A stretch of 64,000 nucleotides of DNA from Limonium bicolor (GCA_023374045.1 CM041776.1:285337873-285401872); one strand, 5' to 3'. Shown: positions 31,831-44,240, numbered from the stretch's first letter. Notes: generated by a model from the sequence alone, not told the origin. Program-made: numbers and translations.

Positions 31831-34800
31831 GCACCAGGAGAAATTTTGTAAAATTCATTTGAAGTAGTTCTTGGAAAACTACGTAAGTGATATACCATGA
31901 TTGAATGATTCATATGTCAAGTTTGACCTCTATGATGATATATATGATGTCATATAAATAATTCGATTCGAATGTGATTTTATAAATGATTCTCAATGAA
32001 TCATAAATTCATCTTCTTTGAGATAGTGCTAAAACACAAAATGAGTGACTCTGGTGAATCACCTAAATAAATTGGCATGATAAATATCGAATAGTTCTTG
32101 TTGGATCATTTTTATTCCATGTTTTTCATGAATAGTCAAAAGTCGTGACCAGATTGTGAGAGATGATGAGCAGTTATTGACATCACATAAAGTATAATAA
32201 TTATCATGGTTGGATGTTATTATGATTGCAAGACTTTCAAGGTCTTTGTGGACATAACTCGACTTATTTCAAAGCTAGCTCAACATTGAAGCTATGTAGT
32301 TTTTTAATAAGAAGTTATGTTGAGGATGACAAATTTAAATTTCTAAATATTATTCTATGTTATTATTGTCCATTGTTTATAATTTATACGTATGTTCGTT
32401 TACATTTATGAGATTTATTCATTTAAAACAATTTTTACACCCTAAAAGGGGTCATGAAAGACATATGTTCGGGAAGGCGTATGTTCTGAATGAGATTTAT
32501 CCATTTACAAAGAATTTGTACACCTTAAAAGGGTCATAAAAAGCATATGTCCGGGAAGGCGGATGTCTTGAGAAACATGATTAAAGACAATACAACTATA
32601 AATAATATTTCTTGATGGAGTCAAGAATTAACACTTGCTTGGAATGCAGTGCAGTTGTAGCTCGCTACCCTTTCCAAGGGATTATAATTGACCCATAAGC
32701 ATGTGTCTTGATGACAAGGCATTACTCTCATGTGTGAGAATGATTTTCATGATTGAAAAATCATAAGATAGGGTCAATAAGCTCTAGAAGTGCAGATGCA
32801 ATACCACATATAGAGTAAAATTTTTGTACTGAGAAAGCTTTGTAAGTAACAAGTTTCCTCAAAAAGTAGTACTGATATACCTGATGCGGATATCACGTTA
32901 AGACAACAAATAAGAGAATATCAATGTATATTCTGAAAAATATATATAAGTCGTGATTGTAGCTGCTTTTTTTCTCCTTTGTTTTGTATCACATGTGTGT
33001 TGGTACAATGGAGAACTTGAGATAAGATAAAGAAAATAATAAGTTTTCCCATGTTTTGTTGGCAGGACCGGTTAGACCATCCCGTTCAAAAATGATGCAA
33101 ATTGATATCCACTGTACGTGTGGACACTTGCTGAAGAATTATATTCTTCTACTAAATGATTTGTTGCTTGTTTTGAAATTTTTTTTATGAGGCTATCACC
33201 AGTTGATATTATGTGTAAACCTGGATCTTTATACGCGTAAATTCAGGTGAGATATGGGGACCATTTTGGGGACCATATCCTGACCATTTTGGACTATTAA
33301 GATTTGGTTTAAATTGATGCATCAACCAAATGGTCATTAAAGCTAAAGGTTGTAAGATTGAAATAATAGTCCATAAGATTGGACAATGCTGGTGAAATGT
33401 TAAATGCCTTAATATGAACTTTTACATGTTCATTGGGATAAATTGATGGTTAAGAAGAACCATCGATCAAAGATCTGTGATGAATTGTAAGATCTTTTGT
33501 TTGAGAATCCCAATATGGATTTGGAGACATGTATTTACATGAAGCAACATTGATTTGCATCAAGCCAAATAATGTTGATGAACTCTCACTCTTTAACAAT
33601 GACTTTGAGTCAAAAGCTAAATATTCTCCCATACAAGGTTTTGTTTGAAAGATCTATATACTATGCTTCAGTAGATCAATCAATTCCTTGAAGTTGTTGG
33701 GATTGTATGTTGAGTTCAAATTTTAATACCTTGAACTAACAAGCTGGGGATACCTTTATGACTCGACTGTCATTTAGGCGAATAATTTTTCCCAACATTA
33801 GGGGGAGAAAAGAAGCAATTGGAAGGTGAGATGATATGATATGAAATATAGAATTGTGTCACCCTCATCATGTTAGTATGAACTTTTAAGTTCCAAATAC
33901 TATTCATCTCCAAAAAGTTGGCAACCCAGTTGCTTGATGTTGAGTGAAAATATGTGCCAACGTCTAATGCTCCTGTATTATAATGTCCTGGAAGGACAAG
34001 TGCAAATAAGTCTAACCTGAGCATGGTAGACTATATGGTTCCAATGACAAAGCCCTTAAAAGGAGCATAGAATTAAGATGGTCATACTAAAAAGGGTATA
34101 GCTCTAGATGAGCCGTCAGACATGACAAATACCAGTATATAAGGTAATCAGGTACCTGACGATGAATAAGATCTCGAGATATTATGTCATGTCAATAATA
34201 TTGGAACCGATTGAAATCAACGTTGATTATATTTATGTTAAACTATGCACGCAAATGTTGTATATGCATGCAAATGTATGTAGCGCTACATGTCACAATG
34301 ATGACGAGGACATTGAATTGATTTGTCAAATGTACTTGAAAGACGCAAATGAGAAGTAGAATTTCAACACATTCAAGTTGTGAATGTTGCAAACTTGATG
34401 TCCACATAATGATGTGAATCCAGCTGGATACATACAAGTGTTTGTATGAAAATGTGTGGTTTAAAATTCTTTTAATATACAACCTGTATAGGTGTATACA
34501 GATTTTTCAAAAGCCCCTGCTATATTACAAAAGGCTTTATCCCCAGCAGTTGATTATTTTGAAGATATATGTATGGTTGAAATTATGATTAATTTGTATG
34601 GTTATACCTTATACAGGTAGATCACTTTGATAGTGCATTTATATAAGATTCAAAAGAGATTAACTCTTGGAGGAGTTTGGTGAATTCTGGAAGGGAATGC
34701 CCCTGTGACCATGTTAATAAATCTTATCATGAACCTCAATGATAAAGGTGATTGTGGCATTACTACCTTAGTGAAAGCTATTGAAAAGGTATCTTTGAGA

Positions 34801-35263
34801 TGAGTCCATTTTATTGGATAATTCATGTTGCTATAGTAGCAGTGTAAGAGTATAATTAGAACTCCTTACGAGTCTCCTGATGGTCGTTTGAATCAATGAT
34901 CATGAAGTACCAATCTTAATGCTATTGCAGTAGAATGATTAATGGGTTATGGTATCTATAGATAAACACATATGAATAGCCCCTACCATCCATCCAAGAT
35001 TAATTGAGGGTATGTTTAATTGAATATGTGGCTTAATACCCAGATGATATAGATGATTACATCTATACTGATTAGAAAATGCATACTACAAAAGTTCTAC
35101 TTATAAAAGAGTCGTCGATATTAAGCAAATATGCTAAAGTGCAAAATTGATGGATGTATTCAACCAAGTGCTTCCCAAGTAATGGGTGCAGGACCAATTA
35201 AAGATTGGGGATGCATACAATCAAAGTAATAAAGTGATGTTTTCATCAGGGGGCGATGATGAT

Positions 35264-35508
35264 TGTACTCTTTTTCTTTCACCATGGTGTTTTTTTCCAT
35301 TGGGTTTTTTTTTCAGGTAAGGTTTTAACGAGGCAATCGATGAAAATCATTAAATGGATTAATTGTATGTAAATTCCAAGTGAGAATATCTATGATTGAT
35401 TGTCATAGCTATGTAAAGCTATTGTAAGACTGTACTCTTTTCCTTTGCCCGAGGTTTTTATCCCACAGGGTTTTTCCAGGCGAGGTTTTAACGAGACAGC
35501 ATATACAA
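35264..35508 (+). repeat. Duplicated copia 3' module (167-bp period)
   Basis: TGTACTCTTTTTCTTTCACC..GGTTTTAACGAGGCA (from 35264) and TGTACTCTTTTCCTTTGCCC..GGTTTTAACGAGACA (from 35431) are diverged copies of the same stretch. Confidence 0.8.
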
Positions 35509-35532
35509 CAAGATGTTTCGTCCAAGGGGGAG

Positions 35533-35704
35533 TGTTATAAATGGATATATGTATAGTGGACTCCACATCTTTATGTAATTAGGGTTTCCGCTTGTATCTA
35601 ACCCTCTATAAATAGAGGCCTTGTATACTCATATTGAAATAAGAATATCTGTTGTCTCTCTATTCTTCTCTGTCTCTACAATCTCTCTTTACTCATTTAT
35701 AACA
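35533..35704 (+). repeat. 3' LTR of the copia element
   Basis: 172 bp; the first about 115 bases are nearly identical to the 5' LTR and the last about 50 are more diverged. Confidence 0.88.
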
Positions 35705-36534
35705 TGTTCTTTATTCTAGTTCGTTTTTTTTCTAAAAGATGGATTTTTCAAACTCCCTTTTTCTCACTCCAACAATGTTTTTCTCCCGCAAAATACTTTC
35801 CTTTTGTAGACAGACACTCTTACCGGCTCACCCTAGGAAATAGTTTATGTTTCATGTAATATATTCTCTCTATTAAAGTATTTTCTTTCTCTTATGATGC
35901 ACTTTTGAGAAGAGTTTATCTTTTACAACAAGAAAATACTTTCCACGAGAAAAAGAAGTGTATTTAGGATGATGAATGCTTGAGAAGAGAAAATACATTT
36001 GAAGAGAAAATACATTTGAAGAGAAAATGTTTTCGAGGGATTATTCCATATATTAAAAGTATGTGAGTCTAGACACATGATGTATTTTTAACGTTTCATA
36101 AGAAAATATTTTTGTGGATGAGAATATATTTCAAAATAAAATTTCTCTATTATATATCTCGGTTGGATTTTGCACCCAGCTTTTTAGTTTATGCAGTCAT
36201 TATGAAAAATATGCTGTCAGCTTTTAGAATATATGGTCACTAATATGCAGACAATAATCTGGAGTTGCACAGTCGTTATTTTTTTTTTCAATTTTTGGTA
36301 TCCCCCAAAAGCATTCTCTCTCTCACTCTCTACAAGAGGCATAATCAAAGGTATTTTTGAGAATAATGTGATTGAATATGTCTTGAATTTGTTATGTTGC
36401 CACTTTGGCGTGGAAATTCTCTGTAAACCATCTCTTTTTTAATTTTTTTCAATCTTTCTTTCAGTCAGACTTTGTTTTTTTACGTTTAACATAACATTTT
36501 TGTGTTCCAACTTGATTGCTTTACGTTAAAGTTT
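35705..36534. other. AT-rich intergenic DNA
   Basis: No gene is recognised. A 17-base word, GAAGAGAAAATACATTT, is repeated about three times at 35982-36030. Confidence 0.6.
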
Positions 36535-37064
36535 GATTATAAATAAGTATAAAAACGATTTGGGTCAAACGAAACTGAATTTGGGCTCAAAATTGAAAAA
36601 AAATCTGGTCGTGACCCCCTATCCATCCGAAATAGATAAAGAAAAAGGACGCTTCAATGTTCGATCCATTTTTTAGCCGTCCATTCCGGACGGTTCAAAA
36701 ACAAACTGGACGTTAAAAAACGGACCAGACGTTGGGGCGTCCTTTCTTTTCATTTGCATGGGACAGGGCTTCAGAGTCGTCAGTTATATACCTGTTCGTT
36801 ACAGATGGATCCAAAACAGACGTGGCCTTAGAGTGTCCATTTTTTTTCATCCGCATGGGACACAGCTTCAGAGTCGTTCGTTTTTTCGGTCCGTTCCGGA
36901 CAGGTCCAAAATGGACATGGCAGTGAAGCATTTGTTTTTTCATGTTCAATTTGGACAGGTATAGGGTCACACATGACTAAAGCTTTCTTTTTCTTTTTTT
37001 CTTCATTTTTAAGCTCAAATTCAGTTTCGTTTTATCTAAATCATTCATAAAACTATTCATAATC
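36535..37064. mobile_element. Foldback element with internal about 90-bp repeats
   Basis: The left end, GATTATAAATAAGTATAAAAA then AAACGAAACTGAATTTGGGC, returns inverted at the right end (GCTCAAATTCAGTTTCGTTT then AACTATTCATAATC). Between them two related about 90-bp units lie in tandem (from about 36756 and about 36853), each with a GCATGGGACA..GCTTCAGAGTCGT core and a TCCGTTCCGGAC-like word. No transposase and no clear TSD. Confidence 0.7.
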
Positions 37065-38506
37065 ATAAAACTATAACATAACATAATCAAGGTGGAATAA
37101 AACTTTTCCCTTCCTATCATAAACAACTATCTACAACTTTTATTTTATTCGTAATAACAATCTTTATTCATTAAAAATATTAAAAAATCTTTTTTTTGTG
37201 ACTGTGTACCCTAAAAATTAAGTGCATTTATGATAGCAAATTCTAAAAAACTGACGGCATATTTATTATATGATCACTTTTCAACTAAAAATCTGATTAC
37301 AAAAAAGTACGCTCTTACATAAATTATAAGATAATTGACTCTACTTGAGAAAATAAGATCCCTGCAATTTTAGACCCCTAAAAGTAAAGAACTTGTTCAA
37401 TGTCACAGTTGGACATGCCAAGAGCTGTCAATGCTCTTAAGCAACCCCATACATCTCCAGGCTCTCTGAATGCAGTAACTCAAGCTCTTATTTATACTTT
37501 TGATTTGGCACTCCTTTTTCGTTGTAAACCCAACACTATCGAATGTGATCTATGAGTTGTTTATGGTCAGCTGTTTGTGTTAACTATTAGACCTAGTTGT
37601 TGAAATAAAATGGAAAAAAATAGACCCCATAAAAATAAAATAGAGGAAAAAAGGTAGACCCAAGTAACAAACTAAAACACTGGCATCCCCATGTACCACA
37701 AACGTTGCCTATAGTTGATCATCTTCATCATGGCACAGTGTCCCTTTTTAATACAAAGCTAATCCCACAGAATGTGCACCCTAAGCTATGTAAGCCCGGT
37801 GCAAACCTTCCTGCCCATGCTACAACTTAACTCACCTAGCGCCTTTGAATTGACCAATTCCCACCCAATACATTTTTGTTCATAATATTTGTCATTCCCC
37901 TGTTTGATCATTGATCCTTGAATGAATGATTGCTTGGACTATCCCAACCACCCCTATTTATCCCTGATCTTATCTTGGACTGTTGTTCCCGGCCCAGCCA
38001 AATTTCAGTGCAAATTTTTTTAATCCAAGATTGGTAAACTTATACCCAGACCGGGCCAAGCAAAACTGGTAGACAATCAATTTTGGTCCAAATAAAGATA
38101 CGCCCGAGGTAGATGAAAGTACATATCCTCAAACCGCAAACGCCTTATGATGATTTGTTTATGAATACTTAAAAAAATGTTACCCTTGAAACAAAAGCTA
38201 CTTCCTGAGGTTAAAATATTCAGCAAATGGATCACGGAAGATGTGCAAGAAATGAATACAAGCAAAGCAGCAGAGAAATCAAGTTTCAATAAGAGTGTTT
38301 ATGTGTAGCGACAAAATCCTTTCCAAAATTCCCCTCTTAAAAGTTATAGCGAGGAAGCAAGCAATCAGCCTAATAGGAAGTCGGGTAGGCTGAAACCGAG
38401 CAATAGAAAGAATATAACTACTACTACAACTCTAATATTCCTGTGTAAATTTTGTATTCTGTCCAAAATTAAATTCTCAAAGTATATCAGCAGAGCAGTT
38501 CCCAAG
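37065..38506. other. Intergenic DNA downstream of LETM1
   Basis: AT-rich, with no open frame that belongs to a recognised family and no clear element ends. The part closest to 38507 may be 3' UTR or downstream sequence of LETM1 on the minus strand. Confidence 0.55.
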
Positions 38507-38512
38507 TTTATT
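38507..38512 (-). terminator. Candidate poly(A) signal of the LETM1 gene
   Basis: AATAAA on the minus strand, about 180 bp beyond the stop codon. Confidence 0.4.
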
Positions 38513-38692
38513 AGCAGAGCATAAATCCCTCAGTGATGTCCACTCCCTGATAGCTATGCTTACTTCTTTCTTCGGGGCCTCGGGCAGGAGCAAAAAAATA
38601 CCCGGGATTGGCAGTCCGCATCACTCAATCAATACAGTACACGAGTGAAAGATTAAGACCTCGAGTGTTTTCCAAGTAAATGACTAGCAACT

Positions 38693-40029
38693 TTATCTTT
38701 CAGCTTCATCTCCCTCCTCTGCTTCATTGTCCCTCTTTCGATTGGCCAACTTTGCAATGTCTTCCACCCGAATCTTGCCGTCTGTTATGAATAAGAAAGA
38801 GCAGACCGTGAAAAATGAGAGAATGCATTTTTTTTATCCTTCTCAAGAGTTGCACGTACACTAAAAAGAAAATGTAAAAATGAAATCAAGGGAAAGAATA
38901 AAAAAAGGGAGAGGGAAGGACAATGACCTTTATCTTTGGAAAGCTTGCTGATAAATTCTTGGATGCCCTCTTTGTCCAGAGTATCCTTGAGGTAGCTAGC
39001 CGCAGAAGCTACTTCTTCAGCAGTCACTTTCCCGTCATAATCCCTAGAACATCCAAAATTAGTCACATCATTCCTTTCACTGAAAAAACTTGGATAAGTA
39101 TGAGATCATTTATTTATGCCAGATTTGACTTAGTTTCATCTCCAATTTTCTCAGGTCATTAGTGCTAAAATTAACCACTACCTACAAAGGAAGCATATAC
39201 ACAAGTATACACATGGGTATCCAACACCGATCTTGAGATGTAACTATCAATGCCAAGATAATCTACCGATGTCAGTTACAAGATTTAGCTTATCAAGCAC
39301 CGAAAAACGACCAAAAACTCTTAAACAAATGAAATCATAATGGACATAAACCTATCAAGTAGTCGCCAACGATCCCCGATCACAGCATCTACATCATCAA
39401 TTTCCTTCTCGAGTTTATGAAGCATTGCGTCAACCTAAATCATAGACGGGAAAATTCATATCCTTCTTAATCCCATGTCAAGTTGTCAGCACGAACAACA
39501 CATTATAAGCATATAAGAAGTCATTACCCGGTCAATGAGTGCTGAAGAAACTTTGTTAGAAGCTGTCTCCTCGCTGCTCCTGTCCTCATCATCAACCTCC
39601 CTGGCAGCTTTGTAAGCCTTCTGAGCTTCGCGTTCACTTTCAATTCCCTCCTTATCAACCACGCTATTGTACAACTTTATCTGTAATAGCATGAAAATCA
39701 AGCAAGTAAACTCCCAATGGACACTGAACGCAATAACAACACATATCTGTAAAATGGAGTATGGAAGACAGTCTAAGAAACACGATCAATTAAGCCATTC
39801 ACTACTAGAGCTAGCTTCCCATGCTTACCTCCTTATTTACGAGTCTCAAGAATTCCTCTCGCTCCTTGCTCACAGACTACAAGGGTTGCGAGGAAGCAAG
39901 TCAACATTCAGAGCATATAAATGCACACAATTTTCAGTAGAATTCACATTCAGACTACATAATAATTTCTTACTGAAGCAGAGGCTAAAACAGCTAATGC
40001 ACGACTCAGCTCACAAAGCTGGTCTTGTT
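38693..40029 (-). CDS. LETM1: LETM1-like mitochondrial inner-membrane protein, 3' six exons (5' part in gap)
   Basis: The LETM1 family sits in the mitochondrial inner membrane, is implicated in K+/H+ or Ca2+/H+ exchange and cristae shape, and in plants also in mitochondrial translation. Exons on the minus strand, 5' to 3': 40029(partial)-39974, 39876-39829, 39680-39528, 39434-39352, 39043-38928, 38781-38693. Every intron is GT..AG and all phases join, giving about 190 residues without a stop. Seen: QLCELSRALAVLASAS, then EREEFLRLVNKEI, an acidic helical stretch rich in AREVDDEDRSSEE, a coiled coil (LEKEIDDVDAVIGDRWRLL), an EF-hand loop DRDYDGKVTAEE with D1, D3, D5 and E12 in place, a second acidic DKDGKIRVED, and an acidic C-terminus. 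This matches the matrix-side C-terminus of plant LETM1. The transmembrane and LETM1-core exons would lie in or beyond the N run. The gene appears intact in the visible part. Confidence 0.93.
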
Positions 40030-40529
40030 NNNNNNNNNNNNNNNNNNNNNNNNNNNNNNNNNNNNNNNNNNNNNNNNNNNNNNNNNNNNNNNNNNNNNNN
40101 NNNNNNNNNNNNNNNNNNNNNNNNNNNNNNNNNNNNNNNNNNNNNNNNNNNNNNNNNNNNNNNNNNNNNNNNNNNNNNNNNNNNNNNNNNNNNNNNNNNN
40201 NNNNNNNNNNNNNNNNNNNNNNNNNNNNNNNNNNNNNNNNNNNNNNNNNNNNNNNNNNNNNNNNNNNNNNNNNNNNNNNNNNNNNNNNNNNNNNNNNNNN
40301 NNNNNNNNNNNNNNNNNNNNNNNNNNNNNNNNNNNNNNNNNNNNNNNNNNNNNNNNNNNNNNNNNNNNNNNNNNNNNNNNNNNNNNNNNNNNNNNNNNNN
40401 NNNNNNNNNNNNNNNNNNNNNNNNNNNNNNNNNNNNNNNNNNNNNNNNNNNNNNNNNNNNNNNNNNNNNNNNNNNNNNNNNNNNNNNNNNNNNNNNNNNN
40501 NNNNNNNNNNNNNNNNNNNNNNNNNNNNN
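40030..40529. other. Assembly gap of exactly 500 N
   Basis: The round length implies a placeholder of unknown true size. The left edge is inside a LETM1 exon and the right edge is CACTA-related sequence. Adjacency across the gap is therefore an assembler's claim, not something the sequence shows. Confidence 0.98.
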
Positions 40530-40595
40530 GCTGGTCTCTTCTAGTCTGGGCCGGGTTACGCGGCGAGGAAGCTCAGGGATCTATAATAGATTAGA

Positions 40596-42173
40596 TTAGA
40601 CACTTAATGCTAAATAATGCATTTTATTAGATACTAAATGGTTGTCAAACAGTCTTACCTCATCGGTGACAACAATATAACATGCTGGCCAGGGCAATAT
40701 GTCTCCCTTCGCTTCGATCAGCGTGCATTTGTTGTCAAACGCCATCGGAAGGTATGCATGCTCAAATCCATCAACTATCAGGTCCAAGGTCACACGTGCG
40801 TAGAATGGGGGTAGACGTACGAAACTGATGAGCGTGAGTGGACCTGATGGCAACACCGTCCCGTAGGCCGCATCTACAGGGTGCCCGTCTAATGGTATTT
40901 GGAGACGATATTTTTTTTGCTCCTTTAATAAACAGAGATAATACGTGAAATAAATAAGTGAGTCCAATCTAATACTATTTAAAGGTTGTAGGAATACGTC
41001 AATTTTGTTGCCCGGTTGCTTTGGACCAGATATTAACAAAGACAACAAGATGTGTCTTGGTTTCATGCATAACCACGGCGGTAGATTGTAAATAACCAAA
41101 AGCACAGGCCAGGTACTGTGCATGCTACTCAAAGTACCGTAAGGGTTCATCCCATCCGTGCACAAGCCTAGCCTTAGGTTTCTCGGTTCGTTACCAAACT
41201 CAGGAAATTTTACGTCTATGTTTCTCCACTGTGGTGCATCAGCGGGATGTCTCAATCTGCCATCCTTTTTCCTGTGAACTGAATGCCACCGAAGATTCTC
41301 TGCGTCTTTCTCAATGGAGAACAAACGTCTGAACCTTGGAATGATGGGCAGGTACCACAATACCTTAGCTGGTGAACCTTTCTTACTACCGCTGATGTGA
41401 GTTTGTTGTTTCTTATACCGTGACGCTCCACATGCTGAACAGCTTTCAGCAAATTCATCCGATTTCCAAAACAGCATGCAACCATTTGGACAAGCATGAA
41501 TTTTCTGGTACCCCATACCCATTGGGCACATCATTTTTTTGGCTGAGTACGTAGTCGTTGGTAAAACGTTGTCCACCGGAAGAACGTATTTCAATAGTTC
41601 CAGGAGGTCAGTGAAACTTACGTCGCTCCAGCCATGTTTCACTTTCAAGTTGAATAGCTTGAGGACGACACTCAACTTGCTTAACTTTGTAGGGTCACAC
41701 CCGGGGTACAACGGTGTTTTGGATGAATCCAACAAATTTTCATGCTTGTCTGGCGTGTTAGAGTAATGTCGTTCCACATCTTCAAGCATAGTCTCAATGT
41801 CATCATCCCAGAAATCTGGCACAACGTTCGCTGTAACGTCTTCTGGATCACCAGCAACTGTATCATCTCCAAGTTCTGTTTCTGTGTTTGCCTGACCATT
41901 ATCCCCTTCGTCAGGCTTAATAACATCGAACGCACTCTGACCATGCCATCGGATTATGTCTTGGAAATCTTTTGTAAAACCGCGGCGGATCAGATGTTCC
42001 TTAATTGTTTCAACGCCGCGATATCTCAGATTGTTTTGGCAGTCGATACACGGACAAAATATGTATCCCTTGTCTGTAGGTTTCAGATTGTTCGCCAACA
42101 CCGTGCATAACTTATCAACTCCTTCTAAAAACTTGTCGTCCAAATTTCCGCTGTAAATCCACGAACGTTCCAT
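40596..42173 (-). pseudogene. CACTA TNP2-type transposase, truncated and fused (525 codons)
   Basis: The frame opens MERSWIYSGN at 42173. Residues 1-80 are the transposase-associated domain (GYIFCPCIDCQN..HLIRRGF), with its C-x2-C. Residues about 190-398 are the start of the TNP2/Transposase_21 domain: MCPMGMGYQKIHACPNGCMLFW, SCSACGASRYKKQ, KVLWYLPIIPRFRRLF, CTDGMNPYG and SGPKQPGNKIDVFLQPL. The family normally continues for several hundred residues with the rest of the catalytic core. Here the reading jumps at about residue 399 to a different segment. This ends HPVDAAYGTV, VDGFEHAYLPMAF and IEAKGDILPWPACYIV, which resembles the C-terminal region of the second CACTA protein. The simplest reading is an internal deletion that happens to stay open. 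It might still bind DNA but should not be catalytic. Confidence 0.85.
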
Positions 42174-43619
42174 CTCCTTCTAGCTATTTATATGAAGGCA
42201 GCCATTTCATACCGTCACCCGTGGCAGAGTCTTTACACTTTTGTATCTTATCAACCTAAATCCATCCATGAGTATTAAATCCCACCGGTGAACGTGTTTT
42301 TAATATGTAATTTATTGAAAATTTCGGCAGCATCTCCCTACAGTTCTTCAAATACACGATATTATGATATTAATCAATAATATATGCATTCGAAGAACAA
42401 TAAAGAGATACTGCTGAAATAATCAATAAAGTACAATTAAAAACACATTCACACCCTAGGTGTGAGATTTAACAATCATGGACAGTCCCGACAGGGACTG
42501 CCGAAGATATACCTCTATTAGGTATATCTTGGGCGGATAACTATGTTTGGTAGTTTGTCAAATATTATATGTATATATGTAAATCTTACCTCTGGTAGAC
42601 GATTAGTTGATGCTAAGACGGTTGAGGTCGGAAGCCAAAATAAAGTCGTAGTCCTGATGCATAAATGAAAAACGACAACATTAGAATTCATCAAAAAATC
42701 AAGGTTAAATGCTAGCTAAACCGCGGAAAAAAATCGACAGCATCTCCCCTATATTTCTAACGTCTCCAAATCAGTTTTATCAAAGTCAAATTTGCACGCA
42801 CCATCTAGAACTAGTAACATACATAAACTTATCTTATTCTACTATATATGAAGTTTATTTATGACCTTCTCTGCAGTACTTCAGATTGAAGGACTGAAAC
42901 TAGTCATTCTAGAACCATTAAAATACCGAAACTCATCTTATTCTTTCTGGTGGTTATAACAATAGCATTGTTGATTCCTGTCACAGATTGTGAATCAAAC
43001 AGAGAGCATCTGGCATAGCAGATTGAGCAGTTGAAAATGAGCTATTTTCAGGAATCGGTAATATACTTGAACTTACTTTCTTTCCTGTGGCAGTTTTAAG
43101 TAGTAGCATTTTTAAAACTACACTATTATTTATTAATTGTAATACTAAATGCTAAGAATAAATAAATACAGCAGTTTACAGTTTGCTTTGCAAAATACCG
43201 TTACTAAGCACCGAAGTGGGCAAGTAGTGTAGAAATCAGCCCACGAACTAGGTTGCAATTAACTGTGAATCTGGGCATAAATATATGAACAAGGTTAGAA
43301 CATTTGCCATTACACTCTCAGGATTCGAAAGAAACGAGGTTAGAACTTGCAATCGAAATGCATGTATATGAACAAAGTTAGAAAAAAACGACAATCAATC
43401 GATCGCATACCCAATACGCGATAGAGAGGTCGACGGTGAGACCAGTGGTAGATGGGTGGTGACCGGCGGCGATGGGAGTGACAAAGGTGGTGGGAGCGAC
43501 GGCGGCGATGGCCGTTAGCAAGGTGACGGGAGAGAGGAGGCGATTTCAGTGAGGAAGATAGCGCGAAAGAAGAGTTACTGTAAGTACAGTGTGCAGAGTA
43601 AACGGGCAAATGTTGTAGT

Positions 43620-44240
43620 TAAAAGGACTTTAGATTACGGTTTACATGAAAACCGTAATGTAAAGTCACACTTTAAATGACGGTTCCTAAAGAACCGTAA
43701 TCTAAAGTGTAACGAAATAAAAAAAATAGCGCGAAAATTATTTGGCCTATGCTGGGTTTCGAACTCAAGATCGATGGTGTTGACTCATGTACCCACGGCC
43801 ATTAAGCCATGAGTCTTATTCGATCAAACATATGTAACACATTAATATAAAGTTATTTTTAATCTAAAATACATGATAAACGACGTCGTTAACTATAATT
43901 AAGATTACGCGCGGCGTCGAAAAAATCAAATAACACGGGAAATATTTGGCGTCAGGTGAAAACGACGTCGTTGACCATCAGTCGGAGGTAGGCGCGCCTT
44001 TTTTAGGACGGACTTTAGCTGACGGTTATTAGTAAACCGTAATCTAAAGTCCGTTGACCGTAAAGCGCGCGTCAACACGGGACTTTAGATTACGGTTTCA
44101 CTGATAACCGTCATCTAAAGTCCGTCCTAAAAAAGGCGCGCCTACCTCCGATCGATTATTGCTTACGGTTAATTCAATAAACGTCGTTAATTAACTCCGG
44201 CCTTCATATTAATTATGGTTTTTGTTAAAGCCGTGATTAA
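43620..44240. repeat. CACTA subterminal repeats (ACTTTAGATTACGGTT hairpins)
   Basis: Repeated words ACTTTAGATTACGGTT and AACCGTAATCTAAAGT are arranged as inverted pairs at 43630-43675, 43670-43710, 44008-44055 and 44090-44130. A GGCGCGCC-containing arm (43990-44010 against 44130-44145) encloses the last two. Confidence 0.85.
43745..43819 (-). other. tRNA-like sequence with A- and B-box words
   Basis: On the minus strand GACTCATGGCTTAATGGCC is followed about 40 bases later by GAGTTCGAAACCC. These fit the RNA polymerase III internal promoter boxes (TRGCNNARNNGG and GGTTCGANNCC) at roughly tRNA spacing. A full cloverleaf is not convincing, so it is at best a tRNA-derived relic. Confidence 0.35.

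Larger units (their letters stand above)
29978..35704 (+). mobile_element. Decayed Ty1/copia retrotransposon
   Basis: The LTRs are equal in length (172 bp, 29978-30149 and 35533-35704). They start TGTTATAAAT and share ATGTATAGTGGACTCCACAT. After the 5' LTR comes GTTATCAGCACGAG, a primer-site form seen in some plant copia lineages; before the 3' LTR is the polypurine tract CCAAGGGGGAG. The 3' zone has two modules (from 35264 and 35431) of the kind found at copia 3' ends: TGTACTC, then a pause in T-runs, then GGTTTTAACGAG. No reading frame survives. Flanks CACCT (left) and TGTTC (right) do not match, so no TSD is seen. Confidence 0.85.

Noticed and set aside
40018..40545. Similarity of GCTGGTCTT (left of gap) and GCTGGTCTC (right of gap) as an overlap that would close the gap
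   Set aside because: Only about eight bases agree and the following bases diverge; the left side is a LETM1 exon and the right side does not continue it.
39667..40599. 310-codon plus-strand frame crossing the N run
   Set aside because: Most residues are unknown bases; the visible part is antisense to LETM1 exons.
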